In this document: positions 1 through 6,775 of the stretch, one piece after another | How the letters are laid out: the number at the start of each line of letters is the position of its first letter | Numbering within the stretch: the stretch's first letter is position 1 | Origin: Solirubrobacterales bacterium | GTDB taxonomy: Bacteria > Actinomycetota > Thermoleophilia > Solirubrobacterales > 70-9 | Length of the DNA stretch: 47,207 bases | Assembly (NCBI GenBank): GCA_035573435.1 | Contig: DATMZR010000041.1 | Location: 1-47,207 of the forward strand | Direction: 5' to 3' | The notes under the pieces: generated by a model | What the model was told of the DNA's origin: nothing | The model's database searches: none | Seen by the model: the letters and a program-made list of their open reading frames with translations, nothing else | Program-made: the position numbers and the translations under genes

Positions 1-1
1 T

Positions 2-37
2 GACAAAGCCCTCGAAGCCGCCGGGCTGCGGGAGTAG
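2..37 (+). CDS. 3' end of a SnoaL-like protein (partial)
   Basis: The first bases read in frame as DKALEAAGLRE followed by TAG. This nearly matches the C-terminus of the next gene (EQALETAGLSE), and the same GCG spacer precedes the next ATG. It is therefore the tail of an upstream paralogue in a tandem SnoaL-like array. Only eleven codons are visible, so nothing more can be said about function. Confidence 0.6.
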   Translation, partial: DKALEAAGLRE

Positions 38-40
38 GCG

Positions 41-457
41 ATGTCGCAGGAGAACGTGGAGATCGTGCGGACGTTGGCAGAGGGTTTCCAGCACCGCCAG
101 CACGAGCGGGCGTTCGAGTTCTACGACCCCGAGATCGAATGGGATGCGTCGCGGGTTGTGGGGGTGCTTCCGGATAGCGCGGGCGTCTACCACGGCCACG
201 AGGGGGTCAGGGCGTTCTGGCGGACCTGGCTCTCGGCGTGGAGCGATCTCCGGTTCGAGATCCAGGACGTGGTGGACGCGGGCGACGACGTTGTGCTGCT
301 GATCCGCAACCAGCGGCAATGGGGACGCCACAGCGGCCTTGAGACGGAGTTCCCGTCCTACGCGATGGTCTTCACGTTTCGTGACGGGAAGGTGATCCGC
401 CAGCGGCACTATCTCGACCAGGAACAAGCCCTCGAAACCGCCGGGCTCTCGGAGTAG
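41..457 (+). CDS. SnoaL-like / NTF2-fold family protein
   Basis: A 138-residue protein with the pattern of the SnoaL-like branch of the NTF2 superfamily. The N-terminus (MSQENVEIVR) is followed by a helical segment with FYDPEIEWD, then YHGHEGVRAFWRTW near residues 50–63 and a C-terminal strand ending FRDGKVIRQRHYLD. These proteins form a cone-shaped alpha+beta barrel and may be small-molecule isomerases, hydrolases or binding proteins; no specific substrate can be read here. It lies 3 nt after an upstream paralogue and 3 nt before a truncated one. The GGAG at the end of each gene doubles as the Shine-Dalgarno of the next, so the array is probably translated as one message. Confidence 0.85.
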   Translation: MSQENVEIVRTLAEGFQHRQHERAFEFYDPEIEWDASRVVGVLPDSAGVYHGHEGVRAFWRTWLSAWSDLRFEIQDVVDAGDDVVLLIRNQRQWGRHSGLETEFPSYAMVFTFRDGKVIRQRHYLDQEQALETAGLSE

Positions 458-460
458 GCG

Positions 461-625
461 ATGTCGCAGGAGAACGTGGAGATCGTGCGGGCGCTCAACG
501 ACGCCTTCAATCGCGGTGACGCCGCCACGGCGGGGCAATGGATCGACCCGGAGATCGAGGTCGAGACCTGGACGGCCTTGGGGGCAGCGCGGATCTGCGT
601 CGATGTGCGCGGATGTGCGCGCTAA
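461..625 (+). pseudogene. truncated SnoaL-like gene, cut off by a repeat
   Basis: The ATG and first codons (MSQENVEIVRAL) are nearly identical to the preceding SnoaL-like gene, and about 43 residues look genuine (through DPEIEVETWTALG). The frame then enters the 10-bp direct repeats at 591 and stops at the TAA inside the hairpin arm (623–625). The result is a 54-residue product lacking about 85 residues of the fold, so it is almost certainly non-functional. It marks the point where repeat copy A inserted or recombined. Confidence 0.75.
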
Positions 626-657
626 CGGGCACCAGAGCGGCGCTGGTGCCCGTTAGC
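591..657 (+). repeat. interspersed repeat copy A (decamers + hairpin, no tRNA part)
   Basis: Three 10-bp direct units (GGATCTGCGT, CGATGTGCGC, GGATGTGCGC; 591–620) are followed by a perfect 15-bp inverted repeat: GCTAACGGGCACCAG at 621–635, a 7-nt loop, and its complement at 643–657. The same arrangement occurs at 2677–2753, 3283–3344 and 5241–5317, always in this orientation. Those copies carry a tRNA-Val fragment on the left; this one lacks it and instead abuts a broken SnoaL-like gene. The hairpin has no U-tract and is unlikely to be an ordinary terminator. Confidence 0.85.
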
Positions 658-736
658 CCGGCGGGCTCCGAGTGCCGACCGGCTTCCGCTCGTTGCCCGC
701 GCGATCGAGGGGCCATGCCTGCTTTCGGAAATGACG

Positions 737-765
737 TTGACCGCCCGCAGCTCCGGTGGTAGGTT
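737..765 (+). promoter_or_regulatory. sigma70-type promoter of the RCC1-repeat gene
   Basis: TTGACC at 737–742 and TAGGTT at 760–765 are separated by exactly 17 bp. The same boxes and spacing, with closely similar flanks, occur at 5398–5426 ahead of the second secreted repeat protein. The conservation in two places and the ideal spacing support a real housekeeping-type promoter. It lies 35 nt before the GTG chosen as the start, which rules out the longer reading frame that begins at 731 inside the promoter. Confidence 0.7.
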
Positions 766-799
766 CGGCCAGAAGGCCAACGCGGGGAGAGGAGTGAGC

Positions 800-2572
800 G
801 TGGAGAGGGCGAAGGTCGGGGCGAAGCGGACCCGGCGGCGGATTCCCGTCAAGGGCCGTCTTGCTCCTCGCCGGCTTGGCCCCTGCACCGCGATCGCCAT
901 CGGAGCCGCCCTCTTGCTCCTGGGTCTCGCCGCTCCGGCCTCCGCCGCAGCCCCGCCGACCGGAACCGGAGGGACCTCGATCGCCACCGCCCCGCCCGGG
1001 GCGGCGGCCGGGAGCGTGAGCGCCGGCAGCGACCACACCTGCGGCGTGAGGATGAACGGCGCCGTCGCCTGCTGGGGCGACAACGGCCGGGGCGAGGCGA
1101 GCCCGCCTCCGGGCAGCTTCACTGCGGTGAGCGCCGGCGGCCAACACACCTGCGGCCTAAGGACGAACGGGACCGCCGCCTGCTGGGGCGACAACGGCTG
1201 GGGTGAGACCACCCCGCCCTCGGGCAGCTTCACCGCGGTGGACGCTGGCGGCGACCACAGCTGCGGGGTGAGGACGAACGGGACCGTCGCCTGCTGGGGC
1301 TACAACCTCAATGGCCAGGCCACCCCGCCCGCGGGCAGCTTCACCGCGGTGAGCGCTGGCTTGAATCACAGCTGCGGGATGAGGACGAGCGGCGCCGTGG
1401 CCTGCTGGGGCTGGAACGACTACGGCCAGGCCACCCCGCCCACGGGCACCTTCACCGCCGTCAGCGCCGGCAGCGCCCACAGCTGCGGGGTGAGGACGAA
1501 CGGGACCGTCGCCTGCTGGGGCGACAACCTCGAGGGCCAGGCGAGCCCGCCCGCGGGCACCTTCACTGCGGTCAGCGCCGGCGCCAACCACACCTGCGGC
1601 CTAAGGACGAACGGGACCGCCGCCTGCTGGGGCTACAACCTCAAGGGCCAGACCATCCCGCCCGCGGGCACCTTCACCGCGGTGAGCGCCGGCGGCTACC
1701 ACAGCTGCGGGGTGAGGCCGAATGGCGCCGTCGCCTGCTGGGGCGGCACCGGCAAGGGCCAGGCCACCCCGCCCGCGGGCACCTTCGACGGCCCCGCAGT
1801 CGAGGCAGGAGACCAGTTCACCTGCGGCGTGGAGCACGTTGGCACCCTCGCCTGCTGGGGCTCGAACTCCTTGGCCCAGACAACCCCGCCCGCGGGCACC
1901 TTCACGGCGGTGACCGCAGGCGGCCTCCATGCCTGCGGGCTACGCACGGTCGGCACCATCGCTTGCTGGGGCGCCAACGGCAGCGGCCAGGCCAGCCCGC
2001 CCGCGGGCACCTTCACGGCGGTGAGCGCCGGCGCCTACCACAGCTGTGGAGTGAGGACGGATAGCGCGGTCGCGTGCTGGGGTCGCAACAACTTCGGCCA
2101 GGCGACTCCGCCGGCGGGCACCTTCACCGCGGTGAGCGCGGGCAACGGCCACAACTGCGGAGTGAGGACGGACGGCACAATCGGCTGCTGGGGCACCAAC
2201 AGCAGCGGCCAGGCGACTCCGCCGGGGGGCACCTTCTCCGCGGTGAGCGCGGGCAACGGCCACAACTGCGGCGTGAAGACGGACGGAACTCTCGCCTGCT
2301 GGGGCCGCAACGACTTCGGCCAGGCGACTCCGCCCGCGGGCACCTTCACGGCGGTGAGCGGGGGCGCCGCCCACACCTGCGGCCTACGCACCAACGGCAC
2401 GCTCGCCTGCTGGGGCCGTAACAGCTCCGGCCAGGCGACTCCGCCCGGAGGGAACTTCACAGCCCTGTCCGCCGGGGGCGACCACACCTGTGGGATGAGG
2501 ACCGACGGCACTGCCGTCTGCTGGGGCAAGAACACGAGCGGCGAGGCCACCACCCCACCTGGCTTCGGCTAA
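800..2572 (+). CDS. secreted RCC1-repeat beta-propeller protein
   Basis: A 590-residue exported protein. A basic N-terminus precedes a hydrophobic segment (GAALLLLGLAAPASAAA) that reads as a signal peptide ending near residue 48. Fourteen tandem units of about 37 residues follow, each with the pattern AVSAG..H.CG.RTNG...CWG.N..GQATPPAGTFT. This is the RCC1-like repeat, and fourteen units would make two seven-bladed propellers. The conserved CG and CWG cysteines of every unit could form disulfides outside the cell. The GTG start is preceded by a GGGGAGAGGAG-like Shine-Dalgarno and parallels the start of the gene at 5464. Function is unknown; such propellers usually bind proteins or polysaccharides. 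Confidence 0.9.
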   Translation: MERAKVGAKRTRRRIPVKGRLAPRRLGPCTAIAIGAALLLLGLAAPASAAAPPTGTGGTSIATAPPGAAAGSVSAGSDHTCGVRMNGAVACWGDNGRGEASPPPGSFTAVSAGGQHTCGLRTNGTAACWGDNGWGETTPPSGSFTAVDAGGDHSCGVRTNGTVACWGYNLNGQATPPAGSFTAVSAGLNHSCGMRTSGAVACWGWNDYGQATPPTGTFTAVSAGSAHSCGVRTNGTVACWGDNLEGQASPPAGTFTAVSAGANHTCGLRTNGTAACWGYNLKGQTIPPAGTFTAVSAGGYHSCGVRPNGAVACWGGTGKGQATPPAGTFDGPAVEAGDQFTCGVEHVGTLACWGSNSLAQTTPPAGTFTAVTAGGLHACGLRTVGTIACWGANGSGQASPPAGTFTAVSAGAYHSCGVRTDSAVACWGRNNFGQATPPAGTFTAVSAGNGHNCGVRTDGTIGCWGTNSSGQATPPGGTFSAVSAGNGHNCGVKTDGTLACWGRNDFGQATPPAGTFTAVSGGAAHTCGLRTNGTLACWGRNSSGQATPPGGNFTALSAGGDHTCGMRTDGTAVCWGKNTSGEATTPPGFG

Positions 2573-2590
2573 GCGCGCAGCGCCTTCCTC

Positions 2591-2753
2591 GATGGGCGCG
2601 GCTGGTTTCGAACCAGCGACCTCTCGCGTGTGAAGCGGTGACACCTCAGGCACGGATGGGCGTCGTTGCGCGCATCGGATGTGCGCGGATATGCGTGGAT
2701 ATGCGCGGATGTGCGCGCTAACGGGCACCAGAACGGCTCTGGTACCCATTGGC
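2591..2753 (-). repeat. tRNA-Val-derived composite repeat, copy B
   Basis: Bases 2591–2637 match 6774–6820, the 3' 45 nt of the intact tRNA-Val plus 2 nt beyond, over 47 bp. The match breaks inside the anticodon stem. A linker with CCTCAGGCACGGATGGGCG follows, then four 10-bp units (2677–2716) and an imperfect hairpin (2717–2753, two mismatches). It is in the same orientation as the tRNA and as copies C and D. The T-arm and anticodon loop are intact, but the 5' half of the tRNA is missing, so this is not a functional tRNA gene. Confidence 0.85.
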
Positions 2754-2768
2754 CGTAACGTTGACCTC

Positions 2769-3098
2769 GTGCGCATCTGGGACCTCGAGCCGGACGTTCT
2801 CTGCGATCGCCACCTGCTTGGCGAACACCGTGAGCTCCACGCCGTGTGGTCGATTCTCACCGCCGGCAAGCGCGGCTATGCCAACCATCCGGAGACGCTG
2901 CGCTGGCGCGGAAGGCTCAAGGCCCTATACGTGCGACACGACGGGCTGGTCGAGGAGATGAAACGCCGCGGGTTTGACCACCGCAGTCCGCTCGATCCCG
3001 CTCTCGCGACCGGGGCGATCCGTCAAACCGAGCTGCTCGAAAGCGTGGAGCGTCAGCGGGAACGGCTCCGCCTCCGCGATTGTTCCTGCTTTTCATGA
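2769..3098 (+). CDS. pyrimidine-dimer DNA glycosylase/AP lyase family protein (DenV-like)
   Basis: A 109-residue protein whose N-terminus (VRIWDLEPDVLCDRHLLGEHRELHAVW) matches the bacterial branch of the T4 endonuclease V (DenV) family. In T4 DenV the N-terminal amine starts base excision at thymine dimers, and Arg22 and Glu23 are key active-site residues. The corresponding H15, R21 and E22 are present here in HLLGEHREL. Later family features include HPETLRWRGRLKALYVRH and EEMKRRGFDHRSPLD. The GTG start at 2769 puts the conserved RIWDL at the extreme N-terminus, as the mechanism needs. It lies directly after repeat copy B and probably protects against UV damage. Substrate specificity is inferred from the family only. 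Confidence 0.85.
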   Translation: MRIWDLEPDVLCDRHLLGEHRELHAVWSILTAGKRGYANHPETLRWRGRLKALYVRHDGLVEEMKRRGFDHRSPLDPALATGAIRQTELLESVERQRERLRLRDCSCFS

Positions 3099-3121
3099 GC
3101 GGGTAGGCCACCGTGGGTGGG

Positions 3122-3177
3122 GATGGGCGCGGCTGGTTTCGAGTGAGCCCGGAGGGCGAGCGGGTGAGAAACCAGCC
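3122..3177. repeat. partial tRNA-Val fragment forming a long inverted repeat
   Basis: GATGGGCGCGG followed by CTGGTTTCGA at 3122–3142 repeats the 3' end of tRNA-Val (acceptor strand and half of the T-arm). Instead of completing the T-arm, 27 nt intervene before GAAACCAGCC at 3168–3177, which is the exact complement of GGCTGGTTTC at 3131–3140. It looks like a broken or rearranged copy of the tRNA fragment next to copy C. No gene is seen between 3099 and 3448; the stretch is filled by this element, copy C and about 100 bp without recognisable features. Confidence 0.6.
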
Positions 3178-3195
3178 CCGACACCGGTCATGAAG

Positions 3196-3344
3196 GATGG
3201 GCGCGGCTGGTTTCGAACCAGCGACCTCTCGCGTGTGAAGCGGTGGTCCCTCAGGCACGGATGGGCACCGCTCAGTCCGTCGGGATGTGCGTCGATGTGC
3301 GCGGATGTGCGCGCTAACGGGCACCAGAACCGCGCTGGTGCCCG
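3196..3344 (-). repeat. tRNA-Val-derived composite repeat, copy C
   Basis: Bases 3196–3242 match the same 47 bp of tRNA-Val found in copy B. The linker (CCTCAGGCACGGATGGGC) follows, then three 10-bp units (3283–3312) and a hairpin whose 10-bp core CGGGCACCAG (3318–3327) pairs with CTGGTGCCCG (3335–3344). The three bases after the tRNA fragment differ from B and D, while CCTCAGGCAC is constant. No promoter-like boxes follow the hairpin, unlike copies A and D. Confidence 0.85.
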
Positions 3345-3448
3345 ATCACTCGGTGGCGGTGGGTGCTACTCCGCAGCCCGGCGGCTTCGAGGGCGGCGGG
3401 CGCCGCTTCGCTCGCTTCCCAATTGCTCTCGCCGATTCGGGCCTACGG

Positions 3449-4084
3449 CTAGACAGTCCAGCTTCTGAGGTGCTTGGCCGCGGTGCCGTTGTTTCCGAGT
3501 TGATACACGCTCAGTCCAGCCGGGGAGAAGGTGAATGGGTCGAACGGCTCCGCTTCGATCTCCTCCAGATCATCTAGCTTCGCAAGGCCGACGGTGACGT
3601 GCGCGATGAACTTCGATCCGCTGTGGTCGGGCACGTAGGCCTCGATGTATCCGATCGTCTGGTCGTTGATCTCGGGCTCGGCCTCGGTGCGGACGTAGGC
3701 GTCGGCCGTACCACCGCTCTCGGTGAACGGCTTCACCGCCTCGATCAGGCGCGCCTGCAGATCGAGGACCTCCGGCCCCGGCTGCACGACGATCCCGGTC
3801 AGCCCGAGGCCGGGTGCGGTGTCCATGTGCGCGAGCTTCACCCCGGTCAGCTGGAGCTTGCCGACGTCGACCTCATCGACAATCTGCCCGACGGCGTCGA
3901 AGACCTCGTCGAGATCCGCCGTTCGCACATAGCGTTGGAGGGTGGTGATGTGGGGCTGGTGATGCTCGTCGAGGGCGAAGCCGTCGGGGTAGCTCGCGCG
4001 CATCGTCTCGTTGGCAGCCTTCGCCCGCGACATCATCGTCTGGTCGGGGTCGATCAGGATGTCGATCGCGGTCAGGTCTCCCAT
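3449..4084 (-). CDS. 2H phosphoesterase family protein (2'-5' RNA ligase-like)
   Basis: A 211-residue protein with the two HxTx-type motifs of the 2H phosphoesterase superfamily, HITT at 45–48 and HVTV at 162–165, separated by the usual distance for two pseudo-symmetric lobes. Members hydrolyse or form 2'-5' or cyclic phosphodiester bonds in RNA or nucleotides; which of these applies cannot be told. The start ATG is 2 nt after the stop of the tyrosine-phosphatase-like gene, so the two are probably translationally coupled. The pair lies between tRNA-fragment repeats C and D, which suggests accessory cargo. Confidence 0.8.
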   Translation of the reverse strand: MGDLTAIDILIDPDQTMMSRAKAANETMRASYPDGFALDEHHQPHITTLQRYVRTADLDEVFDAVGQIVDEVDVGKLQLTGVKLAHMDTAPGLGLTGIVVQPGPEVLDLQARLIEAVKPFTESGGTADAYVRTEAEPEINDQTIGYIEAYVPDHSGSKFIAHVTVGLAKLDDLEEIEAEPFDPFTFSPAGLSVYQLGNNGTAAKHLRSWTV

Positions 4085-4086
4085 CG

Positions 4087-4896
4087 CTAGCTTGCCTCAG
4101 TAAAGGTCGTCCGCAGGTTGTCGATCGTCGCCGAGTCGAGTCCCAGGCCGTCGGCGAAATAGCGGTCGATGTCCCCATACTTCGAGTTCATCTCGGCGAT
4201 CGCTGCGTCGAGGTACTCCTCCTGGACTCCGAGCACCGGGGCCAGGACCGCCGGATCACCGCCGAGCGAGGCGAAGTGGTCACTGACGGGCTTGGTCATC
4301 GGCAGGAGCTGCTCGTTGGTGAGCATGAAGTCGGCGAACACATCCTCGCGGCTTACTCCCAGCAGCAGGAGCAACGACGCCGCCGCCCAGCCGGTGCGGT
4401 CCTTGCCGGTGGTGCAGTGAAACAGCGCCGGCCGGTGCTCGGGGTTCGCGATCTGCTCGAAGAACTGCTTATAGCCGGCGCGCGCGCTCGGGAGGTCGAT
4501 CATCTCGCGGTAGCTGCCCTGGAACAGACTCAAGGCCTTGCCACCGCCGAGTGCCTGCTCGGCTGCCGGCGGATCGTCGATGACCTTCAGCAGCATCGCC
4601 GGGGCGGCATCGGTGGAGTCGGCGAGGATGTCGATCGCGACGTACTCAACTCCGCCGGGCACGACGTTCGGCTGCGCCGCGCGCTCGGCCTCGGTGCGGA
4701 AGTCATAGACGGAGCTGATACCGAGCTTGGCGAATGCGGATGCGTCTGCTCCTCCGAGGTTCGCGAACTCGGCTGAGCGATAGATCAGGCCGGATCGCAC
4801 CTTGCCGTCCGGGGTCGGCCATCCGCCGAGGTCGCGTAGGTTCGGGATCGTCGCGATCGAGATGCTTTGACCGGGCTCTGTGATTGGCGACACCAT
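4087..4896 (-). CDS. tyrosine/serine protein phosphatase (MptpB/SIW14-like)
   Basis: A cysteine phosphatase with the P-loop HCTTGKDRTG (C-x5-R) and the N-terminal NLRDLGGW and FRTEAERA motifs of the Y_phosphatase3 family, which includes mycobacterial PtpB. A cytoplasmic phosphatase acting on phosphotyrosine, phosphoserine or a phosphoinositide-like substrate is expected. The start is uncertain. A TTG at 4923, an ATG at 4896 and a GTG at 4893 share one frame, and AAAGGGGAG lies just before the last two, so the 4893/4896 region is preferred. It leads a two-gene operon with the 2H phosphoesterase. Confidence 0.85.
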   Translation of the reverse strand: MVSPITEPGQSISIATIPNLRDLGGWPTPDGKVRSGLIYRSAEFANLGGADASAFAKLGISSVYDFRTEAERAAQPNVVPGGVEYVAIDILADSTDAAPAMLLKVIDDPPAAEQALGGGKALSLFQGSYREMIDLPSARAGYKQFFEQIANPEHRPALFHCTTGKDRTGWAAASLLLLLGVSREDVFADFMLTNEQLLPMTKPVSDHFASLGGDPAVLAPVLGVQEEYLDAAIAEMNSKYGDIDRYFADGLGLDSATIDNLRTTFTEAS

Positions 4897-5006
4897 CTCC
4901 CCTTTCTCGTGTCCGGAGGTCAAGCCCGGGTCGCGGCGCTCGACCCGAGCCGGGTGTTCGCCCGCACCCTAGCGGCGAGCCCGCATTGGTTGTGGCGCCC
5001 TCAACA

Positions 5007-5042
5007 CCTACGGATCAGGCAAGTCCTACGGATTAGGCAAGT
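5007..5042. repeat. 18-bp tandem duplication
   Basis: CCTACGGATCAGGCAAGT at 5007–5024 is followed directly by CCTACGGATTAGGCAAGT at 5025–5042, with one mismatch. It lies in the 540-bp gene-free stretch 4924–5463. That stretch also holds a short GCCCG–ATAG–CGGGC–TTTT hairpin at 5134–5151 (a weak terminator candidate on the plus strand), repeat copy D and a promoter. No coding potential is convincing there. Confidence 0.7.
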
Positions 5043-5155
5043 CGCACTTTGGACGATGTGGAGGAGTGCGGCTTTCGCGTGAAGCGAGAGCCTGGTTGAG
5101 CGGTTGATCGATGGTCGACAGGGCCTGAACGCGGCCCGATAGCGGGCTTTTGCGC

Positions 5156-5317
5156 ATGGGCGCGGCTGGTTTCGAACCAGCGACCTCTCGCGTGTGAAGC
5201 GGTGTTCCCTCAGGCACGGATGGGCGTCGTTACGCGCATCGGATGTGCGCGGATGTGCGTCGATGTGCGCGGATGTGCGCCCTATCGGGCACCAGAACCC
5301 GGCTGGTACCCGTTAGC
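5156..5317 (-). repeat. tRNA-Val-derived composite repeat, copy D
   Basis: Bases 5156–5201 match the tRNA-Val 3' portion over 46 bp. The CCTCAGGCACGGATGGGCG linker, four 10-bp units (5241–5280) and a hairpin follow (core CGGGCACCAG 5286–5295 with CTGGTACCCG 5303–5312, one mismatch). From the hairpin to the downstream GTG start the sequence is homologous to the stretch after copy A, including the promoter boxes. It is the copy nearest the intact tRNA gene, 1.6 kb away. Confidence 0.85.
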
Positions 5318-5397
5318 GCAGGCGACCCCGGGCGAGCCGCTTTCGGCTCGTCTCGCCGGTGCACGGGCGGTGCCATGCCCGCTTCCGGATGAAGACG

Positions 5398-5426
5398 TTG
5401 ACCACCCCGGCCTCCGGTGGTAGGTT
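5398..5426 (+). promoter_or_regulatory. sigma70-type promoter of the delta-60 repeat gene
   Basis: TTGACC at 5398–5403 and TAGGTT at 5421–5426 have a 17-bp spacer ending in CCTCCGGTGG. The copy at 737–765 ends in GCTCCGGTGG before the same TAGGTT. The two promoter regions are clearly duplicates, so the two secreted propeller proteins are probably expressed together. Confidence 0.7.
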
Positions 5427-5463
5427 CGTGCGGAAGCCCGCGGAGTAGGGGAGAGGAGCGAGC

Positions 5464-6729
5464 GTGGAGAGACCGCAGACCGTGCGGACGCCGACAGGAC
5501 GGCGGGTGGCTGCCCTGGGCTCCCTGGCGGTAGTGCTCCTACTTGGCGCAGTGGTGGCAGCGCCGGCACAAGCCGCCGCCGGCGACCCCGACCCGACCTT
5601 CTCCGGAGACGGCAAGCTGAGAACCGACTTCGGCGCCTCGTTCAGCGTGGCGACGGCGGCCGTGCGCCAGGCGGACGGCAAGATCGTCGCGGTGGGAGGG
5701 GCCGATGGGAACTTCCTGGTGGCTCGCTACAACCTTGACGGCTCGTTCGACGCGAGCTTCTCCGGCGACGGCAGGGATCAGACCAACTTCACGGTCTCGG
5801 ACATCGCGACCGACGTGGCACTCCAGGGCAATAAGATCGTCGTCGTCGGGTTCAGCACGACCAACGATGGCGGCGACTTCGCGCTCGCCCGCTACAACCC
5901 GGACGGCTCCCTCGACCCGAACTTCTCGGGCGACGGCAAGCAGATGACCAACTTCGGGAGCGGCGACGGGGCGACCGGGGTGGCGCTCCAGGGCGGAAAG
6001 ATCGTCACGGTCGGCTTCGGCGGCAGCCTTCGCGACTTCGCGCTGGCCCGCTACAACTTGAACGGCTCGCTCGACACCAGCTTCTCCGGCGACGGCAAGC
6101 AGACAACCGACTTCGGGGGCTTCGACACGGCCACCGGGGTGGCCCTCCAGGGCGACGGCAAGATCGTCGCGGTCGGCAGCGCAGGCGGGGGTGCCACCAG
6201 CGATGACTTCGCGCTCGCCCGCTACAACCCGAACGGCTCGCTCGACACCAGCTTCTCCGGCGACGGCAAGCAGGCAACCGACTTCGGGGGCTCCGAAGGG
6301 GCGCAAGGAATGGCGCTCCAGACGGACGGCAGGATCGTCGCGGTCGGGAACAGCGGCGGCGGCGACTTCGGGCTCGCCCGCTACAACACCGACGGCTCGC
6401 TCGACGCGAGCTTCTCCGGGGACGGCTTGCAGACGACCGACTTCCTCTTCGGGGCCGACGACGTGGCGAACGACGTGGCCATCCAGGCGAACGGCAGGAT
6501 CGTCGCGGTCGGCAGTGCAGGCGGGGGCGCGACCGGTAATGACTTCGGGCTTGCCCGCTACAACACGAACGGATCGCTCGAGACGAGTTTCTCCGGGGAC
6601 GGCAGGAAGCGGACCGGGTTCGGCGGCTCCGACGGTGCGACCGGAGTGGCGCTCCAGGGCGACGGCAAGATCGTCGCGGCTGGCGTCGGCAACGGCGAGT
6701 TCGCGCTGGCTCGCTATCTCGGAGGCTGA
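5464..6729 (+). CDS. secreted delta-60 repeat (DUF5122-type) beta-propeller protein
   Basis: A 421-residue exported protein. The signal peptide has an RRVAALGSLAVVLLLGAVV core and a likely AQAAA cleavage region near residue 40. Seven units of 50–57 residues follow, each with D.SFSGDG..TDFGG, VALQ.DGKIVAVG and FALARYN. This is the delta-60 repeat, and seven units would close one seven-bladed propeller. The GTG start has GGGGAGAGGAG about 5 nt upstream. The gene follows repeat copy D and a promoter nearly identical to that of the RCC1-repeat gene. Its role is unknown; an extracellular or surface-binding function is inferred. It ends 46 bp before the tRNA-Val 3' end. Confidence 0.9.
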   Translation: MERPQTVRTPTGRRVAALGSLAVVLLLGAVVAAPAQAAAGDPDPTFSGDGKLRTDFGASFSVATAAVRQADGKIVAVGGADGNFLVARYNLDGSFDASFSGDGRDQTNFTVSDIATDVALQGNKIVVVGFSTTNDGGDFALARYNPDGSLDPNFSGDGKQMTNFGSGDGATGVALQGGKIVTVGFGGSLRDFALARYNLNGSLDTSFSGDGKQTTDFGGFDTATGVALQGDGKIVAVGSAGGGATSDDFALARYNPNGSLDTSFSGDGKQATDFGGSEGAQGMALQTDGRIVAVGNSGGGDFGLARYNTDGSLDASFSGDGLQTTDFLFGADDVANDVAIQANGRIVAVGSAGGGATGNDFGLARYNTNGSLETSFSGDGRKRTGFGGSDGATGVALQGDGKIVAAGVGNGEFALARYLGG

Positions 6730-6775
6730 GAACTCCTCCCGCCCTGACGGGGGAAGGGTGCAGGCACTTTGCGGA

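Noticed and set aside
591-620. The 10-bp units as a CRISPR array
   Set aside because: The units are adjacent with no spacers, too short for CRISPR repeats, and no cas genes are present.
731-799. N-terminal extension of the RCC1-repeat protein to an ATG at 731
   Set aside because: The extension covers the TTGACC/TAGGTT promoter, and the homologous gene at 5464 starts at the equivalent of the GTG at 800.
1157-2374. Long antisense and alternate frames across the RCC1-repeat gene
   Set aside because: They are shadows created by the repeated GC-rich codons. None has a start signal, and their products are themselves repetitive Arg/Ala/Gly-rich sequences.
2591-2637. Functional tRNA-Val genes at the three fragment copies
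   Set aside because: The 5' half (acceptor 5' strand, D-arm and part of the anticodon stem) is missing, and the upstream bases do not restore pairing.
5026-5217. A frame on the minus strand encoding PLHTREVAGSKPAAP, also seen near 2384–2869 and 2917–3324
   Set aside because: This is the translation of the tRNA-Val fragment itself. The same string appears wherever the fragment occurs, with no start signal or coding bias of its own.
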